64,000 nt of DNA from Diphasiastrum complanatum (lineage: Eukaryota; Streptophyta; Lycopodiopsida; Lycopodiales; Lycopodiaceae). The notes below the pieces were generated by a model, which was not told the DNA's origin, did no database searches, and saw only the letters and a list, made by a program, of their open reading frames with translations. Each line of letters opens with the position of its first letter. Position 1 is the stretch's first letter. This document shows, piece by piece, positions 21,650-33,915 of this stretch. The stretch spans positions 50,070,182 through 50,134,181 of the forward strand of contig CM055104.1 of NCBI GenBank assembly GCA_029204225.1, in the 5' to 3' direction. Position numbers and translations under genes: made by a program.

Positions 21650-22790
21650 TCTACCAACAGATCTAAGGCTAGAGCACAATCTAGAATGCTACAGATCAAA
21701 GCAAAACTAATTCCTCACAAATAGAAAGAATACATAACCAAAATAATATACGAAGAAGACACCAATCTCGAGTTAGAGAGAGAATATTAAAACAAGCAAA
21801 ATAGCATGAGATCCAATTTTGACATTATGACATTACCAAAGCTTGATTCATCATTAGATATGAATGAGAATGATATGTACGTATATAGGAGAGCCAAAAT
21901 TTGTGGTACTCCTTGCAATCAATGCGTTCCCTAGACCTAATCAAGTGTAAACTATTACCATATTGACACCTAACAGCTTGCATGTTGAAATTGCACCTAA
22001 CTCCTACCTACTTTGCCAAATGTCAAATTCTCAACTATGAACCTACAAAACTACATGCATGTATCAAATAGTGTTTTCATGTCTTGCATGTGACTTCCCT
22101 AGATGACTTGGACATGTGTAGAACATGTATACTGACTTGCATGTTGCATGCATGCACTCTAACTTATTTTGCATGTCATCTAGTTTTATGCATGTCATCA
22201 AATCTAGATCTACCTAACTCAAACTCGCCCTAATCTATAAGGTCATGTGCTCAATTCACATACCTTTGATATATACAATGGAACAAAGTGAAATATGACC
22301 GTGTAGACATTGTGCATGTCATGTAGCTCGAGTTTGTACATTCTAGAAAATAATATTACAACTTGTAAACGCACAAGCAAGATGATTTTCCTCATCAACC
22401 CCTATAGACAAGTTGGATAGCTTTTTATTCTTGACAGGGTTCATGGTCTAGGATTTATTGCTCAAAGTTTAGGGTTTAGGCTTTATCCTTGATGGTCTAG
22501 GGGTTAAGACCTTTTTTGTAGAGCATATTCATAATTTGAAGTTCTTAGACTCTCATTAGCCACTACCTATTCTCAGCCTAAGGACACAATGTCGCAAAAC
22601 TTTAGGCGTCAGAAGCCAAGTACTCAGCTGAAAACTTCTTTGTTCTTTGCATCAAACTATATTCAACTCATTCGGGTTGAAATAGAACGATACTCATCGT
22701 TGAGGGCTCAAGGACTCCAGTAACTCATTACAAATCTAGATAAAACTCAACTCGTTTATCATAGGCATTCTATATATGTTAGACATATCA
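21650..22790. other. No gene recognised
   Basis: About 1.1 kb with no ORF above 60 codons. It has several GCATG-rich stretches (22085-22205) and short TTTAGGGTTTAGG-like words (22467-22480). No match to the other repeats was noticed. Confidence 0.4.
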
Positions 22791-22859
22791 AGCTCTTGCA
22801 TCAACTCTGCCCAACGAGCTTTCCGACCCCAAGCTCAAGTTGATTGCAAAGGTATCTGA

Positions 22860-23410
22860 GACTTTCATGTTTTTTACTCTCGAACGCAACTAGTCATCCA
22901 CCCTGAGTTAGTACAACACCAACTGCAAAGTCGCTAGCATCTGTTTCGACCACAAATGGCTGATTGGGGTCGATGACTTTTCAAACTGGTGCTGTAGCTA
23001 AGGCTGTTTTGAGAGCATCAAAGCTCTCCTGTGTAGAGTGGGAAAAGGAGGACCAACTTTGCGACTGAATGATTAACGTGCTTGCGGAGATGCAGCACGG
23101 TGAGAAACTACCCACATTGGAAGACTTGGGGCTAACCAATGAATGGGAGGGCTTACCTGGCTTCATTCAGCTGATACAGTCAGCTCACCTGCTCCAAAAT
23201 CGAACTGTAGTTTTAAGGATACCACCCACAGGCTATTACTGATGCACACAAAGTGTTGACCGAAGGTATTCAAAATAAATTTAAAGTTAGTATCGACCAA
23301 CTGATTTGGGTAACACCAAAATTGCAAGTTTGCTTGTCTCCAACAACTGGGCATGATGACGGCGAGGCCACCACCCCAACTATCTCCAAGCACGGCGGAT
23401 TCCTTCATCA
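22860..23410 (-). pseudogene. Scrambled Ty3/gypsy pol fragments
   Basis: The minus strand from about 23070 reads WSSFSHSTQESFDALKTALATAPV and on through VIDPNQPFVVETDASDFAVG, which is the RT-RNase H junction of gypsy elements (DFAVG near 22940). Above it, from 23408, the frame MKESAVLGDSWGGGLAVIM resembles the integrase zinc-binding start. In an intact element integrase follows RNase H, so the order here is rearranged. Short and interrupted. Confidence 0.55.
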
Positions 23411-23552
23411 GAGGATTACCCCCTCAATATCTATGGAAAGATATTCACAACAAGGGAGAGAGTCTACCAATAAACAACAACACCACTAGTTGTATCGATT
23501 GAAATCGATTAACATATGCCAGAGATCAGTATTATGATTGCAAGATAGACGG

Positions 23553-23935
23553 TCTACAATGTGTTGTTGGACGACGGATCAGTTGTAAACCTGATAACAG
23601 AGGAACGACGACTGGCGTTGGGTTTAGATAAATCCGCTAAATCCCCGTATAATTTAAGGATGGCAGATGGCTTCATAGTAAACAATATTGGGATACTAAA
23701 AAATGCTCGTGCCAAGGTACATGGAATTCCTTACTCAGTATCATTTATCGTCATCAAAAAAGCAACGGATCCATGCTACAACATTCTACAGCTGGGTAGT
23801 ATACCCTGGTCAAGAGATGCCAAGGTTTCCCATGATTGGGAAAACAACAAGGTGACCATCCAAGAAAACAGAAGCGTACAAAGAGTTCACTTGGGTAAAT
23901 GTTTGGGTGCGAACATAAGAAGTAAGAACACCCAA
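23553..23935 (+). pseudogene. Ty3/gypsy aspartic protease fragment
   Basis: One open frame beginning near 23553. It reads VLLDDGSVVNLITEERRLAL (catalytic D-S/T-G changed to DDG), then PYNLRMADGFIVNNIG, ARAKVHGIPYSVSFIVIK and LGSIPWSRDAKVSHDWENNK. This layout is the retropepsin-like domain of plant gypsy elements, where the late block usually reads LGRPWLRDAKV. The frame runs to about 23995 and then enters the telomere-like tract. No gag or RT is attached. A changed catalytic triplet makes activity unlikely. Confidence 0.75.
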
Positions 23936-23964
23936 TGTGTTGGTGTGTTATGGTTTTTTTTAGA

Positions 23965-24260
23965 AATCTCTCAAACTTTAAACCCTAAATGCTAAATTCT
24001 AAACCATAAACCATAAACCCTAAACTTGAAACCCTACTCTCTAAACCGTACTTCAGAAATCCTAAACTCTAAAACCCTAAACTTTAAACTCGAAACCATT
24101 TACTCTGGGTTTCTAAATCTGAAACCCTTATCTAAAATTTAAAGTCTAAACTCTTTACCCTAATTCCTAAACTCTAAACCCTAGTCCTTGAACTGTAAAC
24201 TGTAAAACAAATACTTTCAAGCGTAAACACTACAGCCTACTTTGCAAACCATATACCCAT
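23965..24260 (+). repeat. Degenerate telomere-like tract (CCCTAAA-type)
   Basis: About 300 bp of imperfect CCCTAAA/CTAAACC units, for example ACCATAAACCCTAAAC, CTAAAACCCTAAACTTTAAA and CTCTAAACCCTAG. The units are broken by substitutions and variable spacers, as in old interstitial telomeric repeats. The motif is the Arabidopsis-type plant telomere repeat on its C-rich strand. It follows a protease fragment with no telomere-associated sequence recognised, so it need not mark a former chromosome end. Confidence 0.7.
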
Positions 24261-25230
24261 ACACCCTAAATAGAAATTTGTTTTTGGGAAATAAATATAA
24301 TATTTTTTTTTTTTTTGGATTTTGCTAAACATTATAAACCTAACATCATACAAATTGAATATACTATCATCCTCTATTGGTGTACCCATAAATTCAAAAT
24401 AATATTTTCAAAGACTTAATATAAAGCACCAAAACTTTACTAAACTACTTTGATGGCATTTATATACACTTATTATCTTATCACCCAAGGACAATCATCT
24501 CTTAACGAATTAAAGCACCATATTAGAGTACAATTTAAACTAATAGTAGAAGACATAGCTTTCTAGTGTATTATTATATAAACACAAACAAAATGGTGAC
24601 AAAAATAATAATAATATGGAGACTCATTTTTGTAATATTATTTGAAAAACTATATAGTAACAAATATTTTAAAATATTAAAAAAAAATTGCTTGAAATAA
24701 ATTTTTATGAATGCAATATAGATTCAAAATAATTTTTTATAATTTCTAATTTTTTACAATAATAATTTGTACAAACTCAAAAATATTTATGTAATTTAGT
24801 TTTATAACACACAAATTCTAATAAAACAAAAAATTATTTCAATGCACATCTAAAATTACATGAGTTTTGAAAATATTTAAATTTTTTAAAAAAGAAATTT
24901 TTTTCTGAACATCATCATAAGTAGGAACTTGAAATTTTATTAATAAATTTTAATATTTTAAAAGATAAAAAATACTACCAATTTAAATAATATCTATTAT
25001 TTTTGGAGAATATGATTTTAGAATAAACTCAAAATAGTATTGTCATTTCAAAACAACATTCAGTAAAACAAAAATTTATTAAATTTATATTAAAAGAGTA
25101 ACATTGAAAATAAATTTTAAAATATTTGAAAGTATTTCAAGTAGCAAATAATATTTGAAAATATTTCATGCAGCAACTAATATTAAAAAATATAAATGAA
25201 CTTAAAAACTTCATGTCACAAAAGTTTGAA
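24261..25230. other. Very AT-rich, gene-free DNA
   Basis: A long A/T-dominated stretch with T13 near 24305 and many AAATATTT-type words. No ORF, repeat partner or motif was recognised. A nuclear matrix attachment-type role is conceivable but unsupported. Confidence 0.5.
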
Positions 25231-25232
25231 AT

Positions 25233-28150
25233 TCATATATAATCTTTAAAATGATGAAACAGTCTTTTACATGCTTCCCAAAAATCATCAAGGTGATTGA
25301 CATCTTTGGGCTTCTCTGGAGGAGCCTCAGTAGAGACAATGGTAATCTCTTCGACAGTTTCCTCTATAGTGACAACATTATAATCTTGAACTATGACATT
25401 TGCAAAGTCCTTTGTGTCACCCACTTTTCCACTAGCGGGAGGTTGTGGTTCTTTCGACAATGAAATTTCGTCATCTGTAGACTTCCCTACCTCAATTAAT
25501 TCATTTGACAAATTTTTGCATTTCTACAAATTCTACTAAGCTAGAATCTAATTCTACAACAGCAACATGTCTGTCTTTTTGCAAAGCACATGCACTTGTA
25601 CTACTGCTACTGCTAAACAAATCTAAAATCCAATTTGTTGGGTGTGAAAGAATTTGAATAAGACGATTAATTTATTGTTGTGGCTTTTGATAAGAATAAG
25701 CCATGGAACCTGTCATCAAATTTTTCAATTTTTTTGTTACTGTTGGAAATTGGAACAAGTTTTCAAACTTAGTTAGGCTGGTGGTGTTGTAGTACAGCAT
25801 AGAACGTTTGTCATCCAACGAATAATAAGCAATGATTATGCATTCAATCTCATTGCACAATCGTACACCACCAGCATTGCGAACATTGGGCTTGTACCTA
25901 CAAAAGGAAAAGTAAATTATTATTTTAAACAATAATCTATGCTAAGCATAGAATATATCAAAATTAAAACAAATAAAACTAAGTTTTTAGAAACTTGAAA
26001 ACGTACCACATAGCATTTCCAATCCCAGCATTGCAAAAAGTTAGAAGTGTTTTTTGCTATGAAAGCGATTGCCAATTTGAATGGAATATCACAACTCTCC
26101 AAATAAGAGAAGTTGTGATTTCAAGAAATCTCTGCATCACACTATGGATCTCAGTGAATTTCAATGGACAATCATCATTTAGAGATTCTTTCATTTGAAA
26201 TCCATAGGGAATGTCGGTAACACAAAGAGTGTTTTCTTTAGAAAATTTGCCGAATCTCCCTACAATCTCCTTCTTTCACAGTGTAAAAACACGGTTGATT
26301 ATCGACATATTTTGGGAGGTATGTCTCTGTTGAATTCTCCTCGCAATAGTATAATCTCGTGCCAATCTTTCTTTGTCTTTTTTTTTGGCCTTCGCTTTTA
26401 GAATATGTTGTTTGTACTGCTCTAAAATAACTTTATTTTTCTTGTCTTCAACAGACTGAAAGAAGAGAGAATGCAACTATGCTTAGCAAAGGATACACCA
26501 AATAAATATTAAAAAAATTTCAATGTTAAGCAAGGTAAAATGAAGAATGCACTATGCTTAGCATAGGATGAACATAATAAATATTTAAAAAATTAAATTT
26601 ATGCTAAGTTTGAGATCCTAGCTTAGATAATACAATTCTATGCTTAGCATGAGATATGAATCATTGAAATAAAAAATTAATATGTTTATGTATCAAGCAT
26701 GAGTGAAATGAATATCATATTTCTAAATAATCTAAAAAAAAGAGTGAGGACTTCATTTTTATTGCTCAGAGAATAAAACCTCTAGCACTCCTCAAAATCT
26801 ATGTAGTTCAATCCTATTACCATGGCCTCTTGAACTTTCATAAATAATTTATGTCTGTATTAGAAAACAAATTAGTGATCAATATCACAAAAAAATAAAA
26901 ATAAAAATAACAATTAGTATTAAGAAATGTTATTTAAAAACAAAAAAGAATCTGACCTTTTAAATTCCTTGCCCATTTTAGCAAGGGAGAGTTGACCATC
27001 GGCAACCCTCGAGAGGACATTGATTATTAACTCGGAAGAATTTATTCCCTACATATTTTTCCACTAGAAAATACCCATCTTTGTTGATATGAGTTTTAAT
27101 GTGTGAGTGGTGTTTGGATTTTGAATCTCCTTGAGCTGGCTAGCCCTTTATTTCGAAATTTTGTCATTTGTCAAAGAATTTGATCTCTAATTTTAGAGAT
27201 CTCAAATGAATCCTTCAGAGGTTGGATAGACGCTCTAGGCTAAACGAAAGTGGACTCTTCTATTTTTTTCTACTTTTTTCAGAAGAACTACTATTGGTCG
27301 ATTGGCCATGGATTTGTTTCTAGACTTTGGTTTCTCGGTTGCAGGTTTAGTATGTGAAACAGCCTGAGATCTTTTTTTGGGGGGAAGGGGGCTGATTCTG
27401 AGGGTGCAGATTTAGCAGTTTTATCTGTGTTGAAAGGGACAGTGGAAGAAGCTATTTTGTCACGTGCCACCGCCACTGACTTTGTACTATGGGAAGAATA
27501 GAATGGATTCTTTCCCTCAGCAACAACAAAGAGCACGTTTCTTAGACATTGTTTGAGGTTCTACATAATACAAAATAGAGGAATATTTAGTTGGATTAGG
27601 TCTATTGAACAAGATGAAGTAATGATTTAATTTATGCAACCACTCTTCAATGTCAATGGTATTAAAGTCATTATTGAATTTCTAAATGATAATCTTATCC
27701 TTGTATTCCTGAGCATCAAAGTGATTCTGTTGTTCATGAAACCTCATTGACTGTTGCTCTCATTGTTCCAGTCTCACCGGTTATCTAGTATGACTCTATA
27801 ATATATGTTTTTCCTTGTCCATGTCAATTCTTCGGACATCTTGAAAAGATGTTACATTTTGTGATGGAGACGGTAGTTGGTATGATGTAGATGGCTCAAA
27901 GATGTTTGTCTTGCCCACCAAATAGGCTAGCAAACAATTTTGTCCATTTCACATCATTATCTTGCCTATTTTGATTTATTTCTTGCAACATTCCAACTAT
28001 CAGATCTTGTATTACCTGCAGTTTACCTAGAATGTCTTCTTGTTGGTTCAAAACCTGCAGTTCTTCCATAGCTTCTTCAGTAGGCAAGTTATATTCCCGT
28101 AGAATATCCAAGATATATTTTTCGAAGGGCAGCCTGGTCCCGAAGTTCAC
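25233..28150 (-). other. Possible decayed minus-strand gene
   Basis: Several modest minus frames lie in one orientation. 28150-27896 reads MNFGTRLPFEKYILDILREY and continues QVLNQQEDILGKLQVIQDLI (coiled-coil-like). 27536-27291 is Ser/Lys-rich, 26476-26276 contains HILKAKAKKKDKERLARDYT, 25932-25672 ends SYQKPQQ, and 25511-25233 is acidic. They may be exons of a former gene, but no family is recognised and splice sites were not resolved. Between 25937 and 26650 the palindrome CTATGCTNAGCATAG recurs. Confidence 0.25.
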
Positions 28151-28159
28151 TGGCCATGT

Positions 28160-28240
<81 letters not shown>

Positions 28241-28490
28241 GGGCAGGTGGGGGTAGGGTATAGGAGAGGGTACGTAGGCCGTAGGCTAGGGAGCGGGGCA
28301 AAGAATATGTGGGGGCGTGAGAACTGAGGAGGGGAGGCAAAAAATTGGTAGAGGGGGGCAAGAAATAGGGGAGGTTTGGGCGGTGAGGAAAAGGTTAGGA
28401 CAATGCGAGAAATCAGAGAGGAACATGAGAAAAAGAGAAATACGAAAAATAGGGGAGAGCGAGGGGGGCAAGGGAGGGGGCGAGTAAATA
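28160..28490 (+). repeat. Long (GA)n, poly-G and purine-rich tract
   Basis: (GA)n of about 34 units (28163-28230) passes directly into 13 G residues (28231-28243). Then come ~240 bp of strongly purine-biased sequence with many G4-G6 runs. It is capable in principle of triplex (GA mirror repeat) and G-quadruplex structures. It lies just upstream of the ATG of the minus-strand frame at 28150. Confidence 0.85.
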
Positions 28491-29178
28491 AAAAGTTTTT
28501 AAAAATAGTCTTGCGATAAATGAGCGAATAATAGACTTATTACAAATAGAAAGTTTTTAGAAATAACAAGTGCGAATAAATGACGAGTAATAGATTTTTT
28601 TAAAAATAATTTCAGAAATAGTAGGTGTGAGAAATAGAACAAAAAATAAAATTTTAATTTTTAAAAAGTTTTCAAAATTAGTAGACACGAGCAAAAGGAC
28701 GAGTAATAGTTTGCTAAAAATACAGATTTAAAAAAGAACATGCAAACTTCATTCTGAAGGCAGCGAAAAAATTCTACAAAGAAATACAGCTTCAAAATGG
28801 ATAAAAGGTGAAGTGTTTCTCTCTCACTTGTAAAAAACATTTCCAGAATTCTGGCTAGTCTGACCCACCTCCATTAATTTGATCATTACTCTCTCAATAT
28901 CGATCCAAATCACAAAAACTCAGTACCTATGAAAATTCGTTAATTATGGTATAGAGTATATAATATAATAAAAGATAAGTACTTTGATTTGTTTTGAAAA
29001 ATCTGTTTTGAGTACTTTGATGCATTTGATTACTTTCTTGTTTTTTCTGATGTCAACATTGTATCATCTACAATTGGATATCTCTACAGATTTGACACCT
29101 ATACAGAGAAGATGAGGCAAAGAAATTTCAATATATGCTGAGTATTGTTCCCATTATAGGAAAGAAGGAAAGAAGAAC
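28491..29178. other. No gene recognised
   Basis: AT-rich with recurring short words such as GAGTAATAG and AAAAATA around 28500-28700, possibly decayed tandem duplications of about 65-70 bp. No ORF. Confidence 0.3.
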
Positions 29179-29541
29179 TTGGATTTGTGGACAAATGGAA
29201 CATTGTATCCTCAAGATCCTAGCACTTTGACTCATCCCACATTCTCTTCAATAACTCATCTAGTTACATGGATATGCAATGGGCATACTGGATTACTAGG
29301 ATATTGTGAGAGATTGGAGAACTATGGAAATCAATTTTCTATGAAAAAAATTCACTTTCTAGAATGTGAGTTGATACGCATATCCTCTTATTGTCATAAA
29401 AGATATTGTCTTGTCGAAAAAACTTCAGAGGAAAATGAAGAACATAAAAGAAATAATGAATCATTAGAGAAGATAACATTTGATATCAAATCTAAACTAG
29501 AGCAAATGCAATCAATCTTGCTATTAGATTTGAAAACTTAA
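29179..29541 (+). CDS. Hypothetical 120-codon frame, coiled-coil tail
   Basis: The open frame begins at a non-ATG codon and includes LWTNGTLYPQDPSTLTHPTF and YGNQFSMKKIHFLECELIRI. The C-terminal part, KTSEENEEHKRNNESLEKIT, is probably coiled coil. It lies 150 bp upstream of the transposase-like block at 29690 on the same strand, so it may be an earlier part of that decayed gene. No domain recognised. Confidence 0.25.
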   Translation: MDLWTNGTLYPQDPSTLTHPTFSSITHLVTWICNGHTGLLGYCERLENYGNQFSMKKIHFLECELIRISSYCHKRYCLVEKTSEENEEHKRNNESLEKITFDIKSKLEQMQSILLLDLKT

Positions 29542-29689
29542 AATTATTGAGGAATGTGAAAGTGGCTAAGAAGAAGGCTAATGATATATGGTGATTGGCA
29601 TCTTTTCAGATAATTTTTCTCATTCTTACATTCAATGGGTAGTATTAGTTCTTATTTAACTAAGTTTGATTTATTCTTTGGATAGGTAC

Positions 29690-30845
29690 TGAAGAAGGAT
29701 CATGATATATTATCATGAATATTCTTTAGGACATATTACCCTAAGATCATCAAGGACCATATGGATGGAGAATTTCTCAACGTTCTAGGAGTTGGAGACT
29801 TCAATGTTGAATAAGCACTTAGCAAGTGATTTGAAAGCATTGAAATGCATGTATAATGTCTCTCATAGTGCTACATCTAAACATCCTTGTTTGTACTGCA
29901 TGAAAATGGCGAAAGATGATACTAGGACTACAGGCATTATGAGAGAAAATGCAGATCTAAACTGGAAGCATATATTGCCTATTCTCGTAAAATGTGTGCA
30001 TGTTTGCACTAGACTTAATGCAAAAGTTAGAATAATAGAGAAACTCATTTATCTTCATATATTGTTTGCTCAGAATACTAAGCCAGCATCATCCTCGAAG
30101 GAATCTATCTCTCAATTAGAAGATGTTCTATAGAAAGCATGACTTCATAAGAGACATGTCAAAATATAGAAAGATAAAAAGCTTTTAGAAAAGTCAAGAA
30201 ATATGCCTACTAAGCCAAGCATAGGAGGAGCAAAAGCACATCAATTTCTATCAAACCACACTCTGTTTGGAAAGATATCATTGCTACCACACATCGATTC
30301 CTATCAAACCACACTGATAAGGCTTCTAATATTCAACACTTTGTTTGAAAAGATATCCTCTTAGGACTTTGAGGTGAGGGGCTCAACTAGATTACTAAAA
30401 ATTGATGTATGGATGAAATTTGACAATATGATTAAAATTTTAAGAAAAGATAAATTTTCTAGATGTGATATTGATAAGAAAGCTCTACAAAAGACTTGTG
30501 TCGAGTTTGTTGATGCAGTATCAAAAGCATGAGGAGCAGATCACATCACTCATTATATGGTTAGTATAAATGATTAGAGCTTCTTTCAATTGAACTATAT
30601 ATATTGATCAAAACATAAGACTGACACTACGATTTTGACATGTGCAGCATATACTAAGAGATCATAAAACATTTTTTGCAAACACATATGGAAGCCTGAG
30701 TGACGGTCATCATAAAGGATGTAGAAGTCACATTGGCAAGCACGGGCAACATTTCATCAAAATACATGACATGGAGGAACCAATGAAAAATGAAACTATA
30801 TTTGTCAATTATTTCAGTGGTTATACCTATAAGAGAAATCTCCTC
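29690..30845 (+). pseudogene. Transposase-like gene (family T), central and C-terminal part
   Basis: Reads KKDHDILSxIF near 29695, then EFLNVLGVGDFNVE and, after a shift, HLASDLKALKCMYNVSHSAT and SKHPCLYCMKMAKDD (paired Cys). WKHILPILVKCVHVCTRLNA and IIEKLIYLHILFAQN follow. Beyond further breaks come VWMKFDNMIKILRKDKFS and, at 30642, MQHILRDHKTFFANTYGSLS with a degraded version of the TQHGG-like block (IHDMEEP). GVGDFNVExHLASDLKALKC is clearly homologous to IGDFKVExHLVGDLKSLNC at 61154-61205, and the last part to 6095-6350. This defines one gene family present as complementary fragments. The type of transposase is not established. It ends where the G1 LTR begins (~30880). Confidence 0.55.
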
Positions 30846-30879
30846 AAGATCATGCTTACAAGACAAACGCAATGGAAAA

Positions 30880-31531
30880 CACAGTATGGAGAAACCACCC
30901 AACCAAGTAGAAACAACCAATCAATTCTATAAGCTTCACCCCCAAGCCAAGGAATAGAAAGCATGAAAGTAGAGTGAGAGTCTAGCAATGAATCAATCAC
31001 AGTTGTGTGTAGTAGGACAAGTTTGGCCTCCTTATATAGAGCCTAGAACCACATGTGCACTTATTCATGCAAGGTCCTAACTCCCCTATATATAGATTCA
31101 TTTAGAATAGAGTCTCTATGCATGGATCCTCTATTCATAGAATTGCTATTGATAACTCTATACTTGCATTCACTATCCCAAACCTTGTACTAACTCCATT
31201 TAGTGTATTATGGGCCTCACAAGGGTATTAGCTACTTTTGGGTCACGTCCAATATGACATGGCATAACTAACAGCTTGACTTAATGGAGTACCATGTATC
31301 CAAGACTAGGAGTATAATGAATCTTATGTACTAGTCATGGACATAACCTTCTTCCGCCCTTAATTTGGTTTTGTCCTCAAAACAGGAAAAAATCACAAGA
31401 ACAGTCCTTTGAACTTTCATTATTAACCTAGAAAATCATTATCTTTAGTAGGCCTTACACCTCAAACAAGTACTCGGAGATAAACCTAATTTCCAATCTT
31501 CGATCTCTATTTTAGAGTACAAACTCTGGTA
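30880..31531 (-). mobile_element. LTR and adjoining internal repeat of gypsy family G1, copy 3
   Basis: 30880-31358 matches the LTR at 2975-3396 and, reversed, 13867-14215. It extends beyond copy 1 with the block reading GAGAAACCACCCAACCAAGT that is shared with copy 2. The PPT region at 31359-31372 is mutated relative to copy 1. 31373-31531 matches the internal repeat 3410-3570. It is cut at 31532 by the copia C gag. Confidence 0.65.
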
Positions 31532-32810
31532 AGATGCGACAATGGTACTTCAAAAGGCAATAGACGGAGTTAAAGAGGAAATAGAAGCTCGTGAACGCTA
31601 TGATGATAATGGTGATTCCGAAAATGCTCTATTTACTCAGAAGAATGAATCTTCTAAGAAGTCTAAGTTCAAGAGAGAGTCGTCTAAAAGGAATGAGTCT
31701 AAGACAAATGAACAACAATCTGGTAAACAACAGAAGAATTCTGGTGATAAGAAGATCTGCAACAGATGTAGAAGACTAGGTCACACAGAAGAAAAATGTT
31801 GGTTAAATCCAAAGATTAAATGCATTCATTATCATAAACGGGGTCATGCAGTAGTAGACTATTATCAGAATCCCAAAAACAAAAGAGACCAGAATGAAAG
31901 CGAACCTTCAAATTCAAACTATGTCGAAGAATGCTCTAGAGCAGTAGAAGACAGGGCAACAAGGAACTCAACAATTTATATTAGTGCTGATCAATGCTAT
32001 TCATATAGTTCAATTTGAGAAGTAGTACTTGATTCGGGAGCCACCACATTTTGTTTTCTTGAAACAAATATTGTCTGAGTACAAGAAGACGAACTATTCA
32101 AGATTCATTATACTTGGAGACGGTTCTTAGCACGTGGTTGATGGAACTGGAGTACTATGGCTAGATTGTTATATCTAGCAGACAACACCATATCTGATAT
32201 AACATTTGTAGTATACAAATTGAGCCAATATAATCAGAACCCATGATTGTTGCATTGAAAGTTAGCAAAGAGAGTACCACAATATCTCTAGGAAACGAAA
32301 GACTATGGACTGTATTATTAAAGGAAGCTGGATTTCACATCGAATCTTACAGTGACGCAAGCTGGACATCCATGAAGGATGATAACAAAAGTATTTCAGG
32401 AGGTTGCACTCTAGCATCTGGCGCAGCCATACTCTGGAAAAGCAAGAAGCAAACATCAGTAACTCAATCTTCTTGTGAAGTGAGTAGCCAAGATGGCAAA
32501 CAAGCTGATCTGGATTAAACAGATGTTGGAAGGATTTGATAAATCCATATTTGAACCTTATGTCTTGTCAATGGATAACACTTCAGCAATCTATCTTACG
32601 AAAGATCCTGTATTTCACTCAAAAATAAAGCACATAGCTATCAAATATCATGTGATTCAGGACTTAGTCGAGAAGAATATACTGAAAAAAGCCTTCATAC
32701 CTACAGAGGAAATGACAACTGATATCTTTACGGAGCCAATCAGTAAGGCTTTGTTCGAGAAGCAACGAAGAAGATTGGGGTTAATCCAACTACCCACTTT
32801 GAGAGGGAGC
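31532..32810 (+). pseudogene. Ty1/copia family C, internally deleted gag and RNase H
   Basis: The gag remnant (from 31542, ALFTQKNESSKKSKFKRESS) has a CCHC knuckle, CNRCRRLGHTEEKC, and a degraded second one (CIHYHKRGH). A protease start, VLDSGATTFCF, lies near 32025. Integrase and RT are missing. From 32243 RNase H follows: HIESYSDASWTSMKDDNKSI and WKSKKQTSVTQSSCE. After a frameshift at ~32495, MDNTSAIYLTKDPVFHSKIK and EEMTTDIFTEPISK give the usual copia C-terminus. It ends in a purine tract, GAGAGGGAGC (32801-32810), directly before the LTR. Gag and LTR ends are similar in type to family D. The element cannot be autonomous. Confidence 0.85.
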
Positions 32811-33138
32811 TGTAGAACACCTGATCAGACAGGTCTTGATTCTACTAACAAAGCACGCACTTTACATGACAAAGGATAAGAAACAGAGATGTATACTGAG
32901 TTAGATTCAGAATTATAAATTTGTTTTTGAACAATAGTTTATAATTGTCTAAAAATTGTCTTAAGTTGTCTCTTCTACCGCATACTATTTCCGCACGCAT
33001 ATTCAATCAGAGCAAATACTATTCTATTAGTACATAGATCAAATACAGACCCGATTAAAGACACTGATATTAGTTTGATTTATTCAAACTTTCATCGTGT
33101 TCTCTATGGAAGAATAATTATCTTTTTCCTATAGAACA
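32811..33138 (+). mobile_element. 3' LTR of copia C
   Basis: Starts TGTAGAACACC after the PPT and ends ...CCTATAGAACA. The next bases TGCAC belong to the interrupted transposase-like gene. The same LTR, at the same gene position, is at 61205-61494 on the other strand, so the insertion predates the block duplication. Confidence 0.75.
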
Positions 33139-33915
33139 TGCACTTCAACGACTTCAGGTCTCCAACCAAATGCCATTCCACCTTAAAATCACCTATTCTA
33201 GGAACATTGAGTGATGTGTCGCTGCTATAATTCTTAATTATCTCTAGATAAATTGTTTTACTAAAATCCAAAATAGAATGTCATGATCTTCTTTTAAAAC
33301 CTGTTTGAAATACAAAATCATGAACTATGTTAAGAGAATTGAACAATATTACTCGATCAAGTATATTTAAAACTTAGACCTATAATAGCAAAACGATATC
33401 AGCTTAAAACACAAAACCATAAATTCTCGAAATGAATTAGTTGCTAGTACTCAATAAAATAGATTTAAATCTGGAAAACTGCTAACCACCAGATATTATT
33501 TTCGGACTGCACACTGAAATTAAGACTCTCCGAGTTTATCGTATTGCTTAATGCTCCATTCATAAGTGTAACACTAACCCTTTCTAGCTTTTGTCCCTTT
33601 ATTACTTCTGATTCATCTAACTTGAGAACTAATATCAAATTTTCAACACTTTCACTTGTGATTCCATAAAACTTTACAATAAATTTCAGTAAATGATTCA
33701 AATCTACAAACATATTGTTGGTGGACTCATATGACAAAGTGCCATGTTTTGAGTTATAAATTTCATTGATATGGTAAGGAATACCAATGATGTTTTGCAA
33801 ACCCCTATTTAACACATCCCTTTCTAATTTTATTTGAAATGGCCGAGGAATAGGAGAGTTTTTGTATGTATTTGTCCAAATGCCTCTTTGATAATTTTAA
33901 ACATTGTGTCATATG
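33139..33915 (-). pseudogene. Transposase-like gene (family T), block copy 1, downstream part
   Basis: Reverse complement of 60430-61204. On the minus strand it encodes RDVLNRGLQNIIGIPYHINE, NMFVDLNHLLKFIVKFYG, LKLDESEVIKGQKLERVSVT and FSVQSENNIWWLAVFQI. The acceptor-like segment CAAACAG then leads toward the GDFKVE-like block near 33170. One open frame spans 33815-33465; this copy keeps frame through FVDLNHLLKFIVK where block 2 is shifted. It is interrupted on the right by copia A (target duplication ATATG at 33911-33915) and on the left by the copia C LTR. The remainder continues at 37295. Confidence 0.6.

Noticed and set aside
28032-28361. ORFs of repeated Glu-Arg or Ser-Leu across the GA tract
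   Set aside because: They are translations of the (GA)n microsatellite and poly-G run, not genes.
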